Source of the DNA: Sphingomonas echinoides ATCC 14820 | GTDB taxonomy: Bacteria; Pseudomonadota; Alphaproteobacteria; Sphingomonadales; Sphingomonadaceae | Reading direction: 5' to 3' | DNA: 53,107 nt | Assembly (NCBI RefSeq): GCF_000241465.1 | Contig: NZ_JH584235.1 | Location: 207,497-260,603, forward strand | In this document: piece after piece, positions 45,575 to 53,107 of the stretch | How positions within the stretch are numbered: the stretch's first letter is position 1 | Layout: each line of letters opens with the position of its first letter | Position numbers and translations under genes: made by a program | Notes under the pieces: model-generated | What the model was told of the DNA's origin: nothing | The model's database searches: none | Seen by the model: the letters and a program-made list of their open reading frames with translations, nothing else

Positions 45575-46641
45575 TGGTCGATAGCGCGGATCTCACGATG
45601 GTTGGCACGATCCCGGTGCCTGCGGACGACACGATCGATGCGGGCGCGGTGGCGGCGTGGATGAAGGGGCATATGCCCGAAATCGATGGTCCGGTCAGGC
45701 TGTCGAAGTTCAAAGGTGGTCAATCAAACCCGACATACTGCGTTGATGTGTCTGGGAAAAGCTATGTCCTGCGGCGCCAGCCGTTCGGCAAGCTATTGCC
45801 CTCCGCGCATGCCGTGGACCGCGAATATCGGCTGATCGCGGGGCTCCATCCGACGGGTTTCCCGGTGCCGACACCGTTCGGGTTGTGCGAGGATCCGAGC
45901 GTTATCGGATCGATGTTCTATGTGATGGAACTGGTCGAGGGGCGCAGCCTGTGGGACGGCGCGCTGCCGGGCATGACCCCGGTCGAGCGGCGCGCGCATT
46001 ACGATGCGATGGTCGATACGCTGGCGGCTCTGCACAACACCGACTATGTCGCTGCAGGACTTGGCGATTATGGTCGCCCCGGCAATTATTTCGAGCGCCA
46101 GGTCGCGCGCTGGACCAAGCAATATCGCGCGTCCGAAACCGAACATATGCCAGCGGTCGAGGCGCTGATCGCTTGGCTCCCCGCGACCCTGCCCGAGCAG
46201 ACGCGCACGTCGATCGTCCATGGCGATTTCCGCATCGACAATATGATCTTTGCACCCGATGCGCCGCGCGTTGCGGCGGTGCTCGACTGGGAATTGTCGA
46301 CGCTGGGCGATCCGCTGGCCGACATCGCCTATTTCCTGATGAATTGGGTGACCGAGCCCGAGGGGCGCTCTGGCGTGAAGGGACTGGACGGGCCCGACAC
46401 CGGCATCCCGACCGTGGACGAGGTGGTCGCGCGCTATTGCGCGGCGACCGGGCGCGATGGGCTGCCCAACCTCAATTGGTATTTCGCCTATAGCCTGTTC
46501 CGCCTGACCGGCATCGTCCAGGGGATCAAGAAACGCATCGTCGATGGCACTGCCTCCAGCGCGCAAGCGGCGCGGACGGCGGAGCGGGTTGGGCCGCTGG
46601 CGGCGGCGGCGTGGGATTTCGCAAAGAAGGCGGGCGCATAA
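45574..46641 (+). CDS. APH-type kinase, ACAD10/11 N-terminal-domain-like
   Basis: 355 residues of the aminoglycoside phosphotransferase fold. Motifs: SKFKGGQSNPTYCV (ATP loop), VLRRQPFGKLLPSAHAVDRE, SIVHGDFRIDNMIF (catalytic Asp) and VLDWELSTLGDPLADIAYF (metal site). These match the kinase half of ACAD10/11 and LvaA, which phosphorylates the 4-hydroxyl of acyl-CoAs in levulinate and 4-hydroxyacid use. Start ATG 45574 (or overlapping GTG 45571) shares bases with the previous stop. It pairs with the acyl-CoA dehydrogenase at 43209. Antibiotic resistance is unlikely. Confidence 0.88.
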   Translation: MVDSADLTMVGTIPVPADDTIDAGAVAAWMKGHMPEIDGPVRLSKFKGGQSNPTYCVDVSGKSYVLRRQPFGKLLPSAHAVDREYRLIAGLHPTGFPVPTPFGLCEDPSVIGSMFYVMELVEGRSLWDGALPGMTPVERRAHYDAMVDTLAALHNTDYVAAGLGDYGRPGNYFERQVARWTKQYRASETEHMPAVEALIAWLPATLPEQTRTSIVHGDFRIDNMIFAPDAPRVAAVLDWELSTLGDPLADIAYFLMNWVTEPEGRSGVKGLDGPDTGIPTVDEVVARYCAATGRDGLPNLNWYFAYSLFRLTGIVQGIKKRIVDGTASSAQAARTAERVGPLAAAAWDFAKKAGA

Positions 46642-46686
46642 GCCGCACGGTTCACGCGTGTGTACGGGTGAGGGGAGAGGAACAGC

Positions 46687-47451
46687 ATGAGCCAATTCGA
46701 TCTGACCAATATGGTCGCCATCATCACCGGCTCCTCGCGCGGGATTGGCAAAGCGAGCGCGTTCGAACTGGCGGAGCATGGCGCCAAGGTGGTGATCTCC
46801 AGCCGCAAGCAAGAGGCGTGCGATGCCGTCGCCGCCGAGATCAACGCGCGCTATGGCGAAGGCAGCTCGATCGCGGTTGCGGCGAACATTTCCGACAAGG
46901 CCGGGCTGCAGCATCTGGTCGATGCGACGCGCGCTGCCTTCGGGCAGATCGACGTGCTGGTGTGCAACGCCGCCTCCAACCCTTATTACGGCCCGCAGGA
47001 CGGCATTGCCGACGAGCAGTTCCGCAAGATCCTCGACAACAATATCGTCTCCAACCACTGGTTGATCGCGATGGTCGCGCCCGAAATGCGCGCCCGCAAG
47101 TCCGGGAGCATCATCATCATCTCCTCGATCGGGGGCTTGCGCGGCTCGACGCTGATCGGCGCTTATTGCATTTCCAAGGCCGCCGACATGCAATTGGCGC
47201 GCAACCTGGCGCATGAGTTCGGGCCCGACAATGTGCGGGTCAATTGCATCGCGCCCGGCCTGATCAAGACCGATTTCGCGCGCGCGCTGTGGGAAGATCC
47301 CGAGCGGATCGAGGCCGCCAACAAGACCGTGCCGCTGCGCCGGATCGGCGAGCCCGAGGAAATCGCCGGAGCCGTCGTGTTCCTCGCCGCGCCAGCGAGC
47401 AGCTTCATGACCGGCCAGACGATCGTGCTCGATGGCGGCGTGACGATCTAG
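46687..47451 (+). CDS. Short-chain dehydrogenase/reductase (SDR)
   Basis: 254 residues. NAD(P) loop TGSSRGIG (14-21), NAASN, catalytic IISSIGG...YCISK (Ser, Tyr, Lys), and [10 protein letters not shown]. Close in form to DHRS4-type or 3-oxoacyl reductases. In the five-gene operon with the ACAD11-like and kinase genes; the next gene begins 11 bases beyond its stop. It probably oxidises or reduces a hydroxyacyl intermediate. Confidence 0.88.
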   Translation: MSQFDLTNMVAIITGSSRGIGKASAFELAEHGAKVVISSRKQEACDAVAAEINARYGEGSSIAVAANISDKAGLQHLVDATRAAFGQIDVLVCNAASNPYYGPQDGIADEQFRKILDNNIVSNHWLIAMVAPEMRARKSGSIIIISSIGGLRGSTLIGAYCISKAADMQLARNLAHEFGPDNVRVNCIAPGLIKTDFARALWEDPERIEAANKTVPLRRIGEPEEIAGAVVFLAAPASSFMTGQTIVLDGGVTI

Positions 47452-47462
47452 GAGAAGCAGCT

Positions 47463-48263
47463 ATGGCGCGTTTTACGGGCAAATCGATCATCGTCACCGG
47501 CGCAGGATCGGGCATCGGGCGGGCGACAGCCTTGCTGTTCGCCCGCGAGGGCGGATCGGTGATCGTGGCCGACCAGGCCGAAACGGTCGAGGAAACCGCG
47601 GATCTGATCGATCGCGCGGGCGGCACCGCGCATGCGATCCGGATCGACGCAGGGAGCGAGGATGATGTGGTCCGCGCGGTGACCGTGGCGTGCGAATATT
47701 ATGGCGGTCTTGACGTCATGTTCGCCAATGCCGGGATTTCCGGTGGGATGGCGAACATCTTCGATACCGATGTCGCGCTGATCACCGAGGTGCTGCGCGT
47801 CAACCTGATCGGGCCGTTCCTGGCGATCAAGCACGCTGCACCGAAGATCGCCGAGCGCGGCGGCGGGGCGATCGTGCTGACCGCGAGCGTCGCCGGCATC
47901 CGCTCGGGGGCTGGCTCGCCGGCCTATTCCGCCTCCAAGGCCGGGGTGATCAATCTGGCGATGGTGTCCGCGCAGCAGCTTGCGGGCTCGAATGTCCGCG
48001 TCAACGCGATCTGTCCCGGCCTCACCGAAACCGGCATGACAAAGCCGACCTTCGATTACGCACGCGATGCGGGCAAGATGGACCGGCTTGGCCGCCTGAA
48101 CCCGTTGCGGCGTGGCGCGCAGCCCGAGGAACTGGCCGAGGTTGCGGCGTTCCTGGCATCGGACGCGGCGAGCTATGTCAACGGGCAGGCGATTGCGGTC
48201 GATGGGGGGCTGTCGAGCAGCCATCCCGTGACCCGGCAGGACTATGGCAAGACGGCGGTGTAA
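47463..48263 (+). CDS. Short-chain dehydrogenase/reductase (SDR)
   Basis: 266 residues. NAD-binding [11 protein letters not shown] motif in FANAGISGG, catalytic LTASVAG and YSASK, and CPGLTETGM. The acidic residue after the second strand (VIVADQAE) favours NAD. AGGAG is eight bases before ATG 47463. Last gene of the operon; a repeat element follows its stop. Probable partner oxidoreductase to the SDR upstream. Confidence 0.88.
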   Translation: MARFTGKSIIVTGAGSGIGRATALLFAREGGSVIVADQAETVEETADLIDRAGGTAHAIRIDAGSEDDVVRAVTVACEYYGGLDVMFANAGISGGMANIFDTDVALITEVLRVNLIGPFLAIKHAAPKIAERGGGAIVLTASVAGIRSGAGSPAYSASKAGVINLAMVSAQQLAGSNVRVNAICPGLTETGMTKPTFDYARDAGKMDRLGRLNPLRRGAQPEELAEVAAFLASDAASYVNGQAIAVDGGLSSSHPVTRQDYGKTAV

Positions 48264-48300
48264 CCCATTCTTTTTTAGGAAGAACGTCGCTCGAAAACCC

Positions 48301-48386
48301 CGTTCGGGCTGAGCTTGTCGAAGCCCTCCTCACCCAGGCACCGCCCTAGCGCAGGGGAGAGCCCTTCGACAAGCTCAGGGCGAACG
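48301..48386. repeat. Inverted repeat of the type common in sphingomonads
   Basis: Arms at 48301-48327 and 48360-48386 are near-perfect complements around CTTCGACAAGCTCAG, with only small mismatches and a 32-base spacer. It lies between convergent genes and may also end transcription of both. Confidence 0.65.
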
Positions 48387-48395
48387 GCAGCCCAT

Positions 48396-49271
48396 TCATT
48401 CGCGTAGGCGGATCAGCCCTTCCTGCGTGACGCTGGCGACCAGGCGCCCCTCGCGGGTGAAGATTTTGCCGCGGTTGAAGCCGCGGGCGTGCCCGGCCCA
48501 TGGGCTGTCGCAGGCATAGAGCAACCAGTCGTCGGCGCGAAAATCCTCATGCAGCCATAGCGCATGGTCGAGACTGGCGCTTTGCAGCTTGTGCGTCAGC
48601 CAATTGACGCCATGCGGCAAGGTCGCCGTGCCGAGCAACGACATGTCCGACGCATAGGCCAGCACGGCGCGGTGCAGCGCGGGATCGTCCGGGATGGGGG
48701 CGACGACGCGGAACCAGCTGTTTTGGAAGGGGGCTTGCTTGACCGGATCGAGCCAGCTGCGCGGCGACACCGGCCGGATCTCGACCATGCGCGGGCGCAG
48801 GAAGTTGGCGCGGAACCGTTCCGGGATGCGATCGATCATCGCCAGGCGCAAATCGCGATCGTTGGTCAGGCCTTCGGGCGGAGGCACCTCCGGCATCGGA
48901 TCCTGGTGCATCAGGCCGCCCTCGGGGATTTGCAGCGAGCATGCCAGATTGAGGATCGGCACGCCGCGCTGCGTTGCGATTACGCGCCGGGTCGAGAAGC
49001 TCTTACCGTCGAAATCGCGCACGACGCGGTAGAGAATCGGATGATCTTCGGCACCCGGGCGCATGAAATAGGCGTGGAGCGAATGCGCGGCGCGCGGGGC
49101 CTCGGTCGAGCGCTGCGCGGCTTGCAGCGCCTGGGCGATCACCTGGCCGCCGAATACCCGGCCGAAGCCGTCTTGCCCGCGGATGCCGCGATACAGATCG
49201 GTATCGATTTCCTCGATATTCAGGAGATCGACGAGGTTCTGCGCGAGCTGGGCTGGGGTGGGGTCGGTCAT
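48396..49271 (-). CDS. tesB: Acyl-CoA thioesterase II
   Basis: 291 residues, double hotdog fold. DLYRGIRGQDGFGRVFGGQV and HSLHAYFMRPG are the N-terminal hotdog markers; SLDHALWLHEDFRADDWLLY and GFNRGKIFTREGRLVASVTQ mark the C-terminal one. Length and motifs fit TesB, which frees CoA from medium and long acyl-CoAs. Located between the SDR operon and the acyl-CoA dehydrogenase pair. The stop is ten bases from the repeat element. Confidence 0.92.
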   Translation of the reverse strand: MTDPTPAQLAQNLVDLLNIEEIDTDLYRGIRGQDGFGRVFGGQVIAQALQAAQRSTEAPRAAHSLHAYFMRPGAEDHPILYRVVRDFDGKSFSTRRVIATQRGVPILNLACSLQIPEGGLMHQDPMPEVPPPEGLTNDRDLRLAMIDRIPERFRANFLRPRMVEIRPVSPRSWLDPVKQAPFQNSWFRVVAPIPDDPALHRAVLAYASDMSLLGTATLPHGVNWLTHKLQSASLDHALWLHEDFRADDWLLYACDSPWAGHARGFNRGKIFTREGRLVASVTQEGLIRLRE

Positions 49272-49285
49272 GCGTTCCTTCTTCT

Positions 49286-49408
49286 CCCTCTCCCCTCCGG
49301 GGAGAGGGCGGGGAGAGGGGCTGTCCTAAAACATCGGCCGTTCGCGTGACTGCCCTCTCCCGACCTTCGCTACGCTCGGCCACCCTCTCCCGCAAGCGGG
49401 AGAGGGTG
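49286..49408. repeat. Two GC-rich hairpins between tesB and acyl-CoA dehydrogenase
   Basis: Hairpin one: CCCTCTCCCC (49286-49295), TCC loop, GGGGAGAGGG (49299-49308). Hairpin two: 13-bp arms (49381-49393, 49396-49408) with an AA loop. They share CCCTCTCCC, so form a BIME-like pair, and the second stands just beyond the stop of the 49414 gene. Confidence 0.65.
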
Positions 49409-49413
49409 AAGGG

Positions 49414-50541
49414 TTAATACCCCGCCGCCCGCGCGACCTTGTCCGCGTGAAAATTGGCGTCGCCGAACATCTCGGCCAGCACGCGCGCGCGCTTCATGTA
49501 GAAGCCGATGTCATAGGCATCGGTCATGCCGATGCCGCCATGCATCTGCACGCCTTCCTGCACCGACAAAGTGGTTGCCATTGCGGTCATCGCCTTCGCG
49601 ACCGAGACTGCGCTATCGGCTGCCTCCGACCCGGCATCGAGCAGTTGCTGCGCCTTGAGCACGGCGGCGCGCGCCACCTCCATTTCGGAATAGAGATGCG
49701 CGGCGCGGTGTTGCAGCGCCTGAAAGCTGCCGATCAGCGTGCCGAATTGCTTGCGTTGCTTGAGATAGTCCACCGTCATATCCATTGCGCCGCCGCCCAC
49801 GCCGAGCAATTCGGCCGCCGCCCCGGTGCGCCCGGCGCGGAGCAAGCGGTCGAGCGGGGAACGGCCATGATCGACCTCGCCAATCACCGCATCGGCATCG
49901 ACCTCGACCCCGTCGAACTCAAGCCGCGCGGCAAGGCTGGCATCGGCGAGCCGTTCTGGCGCTGCGGTCAGCCCGGCGGCACCCTTGGGGATGGCGAAGA
50001 GCGTGACGCCATCGGCATCTTCGGCATTGCCCGCGGTGCGCGCGGCGACGATCAGCAGGTCCGCGACATGGCCGTGGGTGACGAACTGCTTCTTGCCCGA
50101 CAGCTTGAAGCCATTGCCCGAGCGCTCGGCCTTCAGCGCGATCGTATCGCGATGCTTGGCGGCTTCATCGATCGCGAGCGCGGCGACGGTATCGCCCGCG
50201 AGGATGCCGGGAAACCAGCGATCGGCATGGGCTGTGCCTTTGAGGGCTGCGACGGCTGCCACTGCGGTGGTGAGGAAGGGCGAGGGCGAAAGGTTGCGGC
50301 CGATTTCTTCGAGCACGACACCCGCTTCGACATGGCCGAGGCCCAGGCCGCCTGCGGCTTCCTCGATCAACAGGCCGGTAAAGCCCATTTCGGCGAAGCT
50401 CTTCCACAGCGCGCGGCTGAAGCCGGTGGCGTCGTTGGCGTCGCGGAGCGCGCGCATGTGGCTGACCGGCGCTTGCTCGGCGACGAAATCGCGGATTGTG
50501 TCCTGCAGGGCCGTTTGGTCATCGCTCAGATAGAGTGGCAT
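49414..50541 (-). CDS. Acyl-CoA dehydrogenase subunit lacking the catalytic glutamate
   Basis: 375 residues, acyl-CoA dehydrogenase fold: KSFAEMGFTGLLIEEAAGGL, KKQFVTHGHVADLLIV, KQRKQFGTLIGSFQALQHR, and C-terminal QMHGGIGMTDAYDIGFYMKR. The usual EGT(S/A) catalytic segment at the end is absent; it ends FHADKVARAAGY. It is therefore likely the non-catalytic partner of the 393-residue acyl-CoA dehydrogenase encoded just upstream, as in the alpha2beta2 enzymes of actinobacterial steroid breakdown. FAD would be shared at the interface. Confidence 0.85.
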   Translation of the reverse strand: MPLYLSDDQTALQDTIRDFVAEQAPVSHMRALRDANDATGFSRALWKSFAEMGFTGLLIEEAAGGLGLGHVEAGVVLEEIGRNLSPSPFLTTAVAAVAALKGTAHADRWFPGILAGDTVAALAIDEAAKHRDTIALKAERSGNGFKLSGKKQFVTHGHVADLLIVAARTAGNAEDADGVTLFAIPKGAAGLTAAPERLADASLAARLEFDGVEVDADAVIGEVDHGRSPLDRLLRAGRTGAAAELLGVGGGAMDMTVDYLKQRKQFGTLIGSFQALQHRAAHLYSEMEVARAAVLKAQQLLDAGSEAADSAVSVAKAMTAMATTLSVQEGVQMHGGIGMTDAYDIGFYMKRARVLAEMFGDANFHADKVARAAGY

Positions 50542-50559
50542 GTATCAGTCCTAACAATG

Positions 50560-50648
50560 CGTCACCCCGGCCTTGTGCCGGGGTCCACCGCGCCTCGGGC
50601 CGAGCCGCTGGTGGGAGAAGTGGACCCCGGCACAAGGCCGGGGTGACG
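50560..50648. repeat. 29-bp perfect inverted repeat between the two acyl-CoA dehydrogenase genes
   Basis: Arms at 50560-50588 and 50620-50648 are exact complements, with a 31-base spacer. The arm core is ACCCCGGC...GCCGGGGT. A long REP element placed inside a likely operon; it may stabilise or partly terminate the transcript, setting subunit ratios. Confidence 0.75.
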
Positions 50649-50660
50649 GTTCGCTCGATA

Positions 50661-51842
50661 TTACGCGGGCAATTCCAAAATCCGCTTGGCGATAATGTTG
50701 AGCTGGACCTCGCTTGTCCCGCCCTCGATCGAATTGGCCTTGGTGCGAAGCCAGGCGCGCGCCTCGCGGCCACCGCCCGACGCCGCGCTTTCCCATTCGA
50801 GCGCATCGGAGCCGCCCGCCGCCATCTGCAGTTCGTGGCGGGTCTTGTTCAGTTCGGTGCCGTAATATTTCATCATCGACGGCTGGGCGGGGTGGGCACG
50901 CCCTGCTTTCAACTCGTCGATAAAGCGTTCGGACATCGCGCCAAAGGCTTGTGAACGCACCTCGAATGCGGCGATTGCGGCGCGCAGCAGCGGGTCGGCC
51001 AAGCGCCCGTCATGGTCGAGGCCGATGGTCGCAATCGCGCCTTCAATCAATGGGTTGCCGCCGGTACTTGCCAGCCCCATGCCGGAGATCATCTCGCGTT
51101 CGTGGCCGAGCAGATATTTGGCGACGTCCCAGCCCTTATTCTCCTCATGCACGCGCTGCGATTTGGGCACCTTCACGTTGTCGAAGAAGGTTTCGCAAAA
51201 CGGCGAATAGCCCGAGATCAGCAGGATCGGGCGGGTGGACACACCTTCGCTTGCCATGTCGAACAGCAGAAAGCTGATGCCGCCCTGCTTCGATTCCTTC
51301 GAGGTGCGGACGAGGCAGAAGATCCAGTCGGCCTTGTCGGCATAAGAGGTCCACACCTTCTGGCCGCTGACGATATAATGGTCGCCGGCATCCTCGGCGG
51401 AGGTGGCGAGGCTGGCGAGGTCTGAACCGGCATTGGGCTCGCTATAGCCCTGGCACCAGCGGATTTCACCGCGCGCGATCTTGGGCAGATAGTCCAGCTT
51501 CTGCTCTTCGGTGCCATATTTCAGCAGTGCCGGTCCGAGCATGGAAATGCCGAAGGAATTGAGCGGATTGCGCGCCTTTATTGCCGCCATTTCTTCGCGC
51601 AGGATCTTGGTTTCGGCGGGCGACAGGCCACCGCCGCCATAGGCCGTGGGCCAATCGGGCACGGTCCAGCCGCGCGACGCCATGGCGTCCATCCATTCCT
51701 TCTGGCCCGGCTGGAAATCCGGGTTGCGACCGCCCCAGCAGGCGTCCTTTTCGGAGCGGACGGGTTGGCGCATTTCGGGCGGGCAGTGCGCCTCCAGCCA
51801 GGCACGGGTTTCGTGGCGGAAGGTGTCGAGCGTGTCGGTCAT
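50661..51842 (-). CDS. Acyl-CoA dehydrogenase, catalytic subunit
   Basis: 393 residues. WCQGYSEPNAGSDLASLATS is the flavin/substrate segment; IVSGQKVWTSYADKADWIFC follows; the C-terminal NSIEGGTSEVQLNIIAKRIL carries the catalytic Glu. The sequence resembles large subunits of heteromeric FadE pairs. The 375-residue partner gene follows 119 bases away, the gap being filled by the long inverted repeat. Upstream lies the amidase gene on the same strand, four bases apart, so these are probably one transcript. Confidence 0.88.
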   Translation of the reverse strand: MTDTLDTFRHETRAWLEAHCPPEMRQPVRSEKDACWGGRNPDFQPGQKEWMDAMASRGWTVPDWPTAYGGGGLSPAETKILREEMAAIKARNPLNSFGISMLGPALLKYGTEEQKLDYLPKIARGEIRWCQGYSEPNAGSDLASLATSAEDAGDHYIVSGQKVWTSYADKADWIFCLVRTSKESKQGGISFLLFDMASEGVSTRPILLISGYSPFCETFFDNVKVPKSQRVHEENKGWDVAKYLLGHEREMISGMGLASTGGNPLIEGAIATIGLDHDGRLADPLLRAAIAAFEVRSQAFGAMSERFIDELKAGRAHPAQPSMMKYYGTELNKTRHELQMAAGGSDALEWESAASGGGREARAWLRTKANSIEGGTSEVQLNIIAKRILELPA

Positions 51843-51846
51843 CGGA

Positions 51847-53107
51847 TCAGCTCCTCATCAAGTCATGCGCCGTGCGCGCGATGGCGATCGCGGTGAAATC
51901 GCGGTTATAATCGGCGATCACCTGCACCCCGATCGGCAGTCCGTCCGGGTCGGTGCCGATCGGCACGCTGGTCGCGGGCAGCATCGGGAAGGTGGCGAGG
52001 CCGGGATAGGCCATTTGCAGCGCCATCGGCGTCTGCGTGCCATCGATGTCGATCATCCGCGTTGCGAGCGGGGTATCGTCGTGGCGGTAGGCGGTGGTGC
52101 CCCAGATCGGGGCGATGACCGCGTCATAGCTGGCGAACAACCGTGCCCAGTCGCGACGGCATTTGGCTTGCGCGTCGATCAGCGTGAACCAGTCGGGCAG
52201 CGCGAGCGGTGTGCCGCCCTCCAACGGAGCGCCGCGGGCCATCGCCACCAGCAGCATGTGGATATAGGCACCATGCTGCGCGACGAGATCGGGTAGCAGC
52301 GCGCTGCTGTCGTCGACCTGCGCGCCCGCGGCGGCGAAGGCGGCGCCGAGCGTGGTGATCGCGCCTTGGATCGCGGCTTGCGAGCGGGCGAGCGGGTGTT
52401 GGGGCAGCAGCAGGATCTTCCAGTCGCCAGGGCCGCGTGGCGCAGGCCGCACCAGCGCGTCGCCGCCCATGACGCCGAACAGCGTTTCCAGATCATCGGG
52501 ATCGCGCGCGAGCGGGCCGACGACGTTGAGCGCGACACCACAACTCTGTGTTCTCGGGAAGTTATGGCCGAAAGAGGAGAGCGCGTTGTAGGTCGGCTTG
52601 TGACCCCAGACGCCGCAGAATGCGGCGGGCAAGCGGATCGAGCCGCCAATGTCGGAGCCGATTTCCACGGGCACGAAACCGGCCGCCAGCGCCGCCGCCG
52701 CGCCGCCCGAGGAACCGCCGGAGACGCGCGACGGATCGTGCGGATTGCGGGTACGGCCATAGACCGGGTTGTTGGTCTGGAGATCGGCGAGCGCGACCGG
52801 GATGTTGGTCTTGCCGAGGATGACTGCGCCTGCGCGTTTGAGGCGCGTGACCTGGACGGCGTCTTCGGTGGCGATGAAATCGGCATGTTCGGCGAAACCC
52901 CAGCAAGTGACGAGACCCGCGACATCGAAGCTTTCTTTGACCGTCATGGGCACGCCGAGCAGCGGGCGGCTGTCCTTCGGCCCGGCGTCGATCGCACGGG
53001 CGGCCTCGCGCGCACGGTCGAAATCCCGGACGACGACGGCGTTGATCTCGGCATCGCCCGCTTCGATGCGGGCGATGGCGGCTTCGCATTCGGCGAGCGC
53101 GGTGGTC
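51847..53107 (-). CDS. Amidase signature family protein (5' end outside the window)
   Basis: 419 residues visible; the N-terminus lies past the right edge. Lys of PMTVKESFD, the Ser-rich loop GGSSGGAAAALAAG and IGSDIGGSIRLPAAFCGVWG hold the Ser-cisSer-Lys catalytic triad of the amidase signature family. GHKPTYN is also conserved. These enzymes hydrolyse amides from acetamide to acyl-amino compounds. It reads into the acyl-CoA dehydrogenase pair, so it may free a carboxylic acid that the pair then degrades. Confidence 0.88.
   Translation of the reverse strand, partial: TTALAECEAAIARIEAGDAEINAVVVRDFDRAREAARAIDAGPKDSRPLLGVPMTVKESFDVAGLVTCWGFAEHADFIATEDAVQVTRLKRAGAVILGKTNIPVALADLQTNNPVYGRTRNPHDPSRVSGGSSGGAAAALAAGFVPVEIGSDIGGSIRLPAAFCGVWGHKPTYNALSSFGHNFPRTQSCGVALNVVGPLARDPDDLETLFGVMGGDALVRPAPRGPGDWKILLLPQHPLARSQAAIQGAITTLGAAFAAAGAQVDDSSALLPDLVAQHGAYIHMLLVAMARGAPLEGGTPLALPDWFTLIDAQAKCRRDWARLFASYDAVIAPIWGTTAYRHDDTPLATRMIDIDGTQTPMALQMAYPGLATFPMLPATSVPIGTDPDGLPIGVQVIADYNRDFTAIAIARTAHDLMRS

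Noticed and set aside
45574..46641. Aminoglycoside resistance gene
   Set aside because: The APH fold is present, but motifs and operon context match the ACAD10/11-type acyl-CoA kinases.

Overview
This is high-GC DNA that reads like an alphaproteobacterial, probably sphingomonad, chromosome. That assignment is an inference from the gene families (tandem-TetR regulator, acyl-CoA dehydrogenase clusters, RcnB-like protein, FucP-type transporter) and from GC-rich inverted repeats between the core genes. No database search was possible.

The window has two parts that meet at a tRNA-Glu gene (29418-29492, minus strand). To the left, from about 1 to 29.4 kb, lies a mobile element. Its 607-residue tyrosine recombinase sits directly beyond the 3' end of the tRNA, and it carries two MobA/MobL-type relaxase genes (91-3045 and the very short 20485-21111). 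Its far end lies outside the window, so the element is at least 29 kb long. To the right is ordinary chromosome.

The element is packed with defence-like cargo. In order: (a) a four-gene operon (4071-6263) with a membrane-anchored thermonuclease-like protein, two tail-anchored proteins and a small soluble protein; (b) a nuclease/NTPase cluster (6298-12294) with a PIN-like gene broken by one in-frame amber codon, an ApeA-like HEPN gene broken by a 1-nt frameshift, and an intact 1164-residue NACHT protein with an N-terminal PD-(D/E)XK-like (DUF4297/Cap4-type) domain; (c) a PHP plus SMC/ABC-type ATPase followed at once by an HNH nuclease (12666-16632); (d) an N6-adenine-type DNA methyltransferase and a row of transfer or maintenance genes (18674-22998) including a DEDDh exonuclease and the mini-relaxase, several with RNA hairpins around their ribosome binding sites; (e) a TerY-P triad (VWA protein, PP2C phosphatase, kinase with HhH and zinc finger) extended by a translationally coupled fourth gene of unknown function (23024-27218).

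The chromosomal part holds recJ, a secreted penicillin-acylase-family hydrolase, a prolyl-hydroxylase-like dioxygenase, an RcnB-family protein, an orphan [2Fe-2S] subunit, an extradiol-dioxygenase-like protein, a class II aldolase, a FucP-like transporter, and a large acyl-CoA catabolic region (39.3-53.1 kb). The catabolic region includes an alpha-methylacyl-CoA racemase, glutaryl-CoA dehydrogenase, a double TetR regulator diverging from a five-gene operon (acyl-CoA dehydrogenase, alcohol dehydrogenase, APH-type kinase, two SDRs), thioesterase II, a probable heteromeric acyl-CoA dehydrogenase pair and an amidase running off the right edge. The acyl-CoA dehydrogenase plus APH kinase is the bacterial split form of mammalian ACAD10/11, which suggests breakdown of 4-hydroxyacyl substrates.

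The best candidates for undescribed biology are the four-gene TerY-P variant, the PHP-ATPase/HNH pair, the 4071-6263 membrane/nuclease operon, and the NACHT/HEPN/PIN cluster with its two broken nuclease genes.
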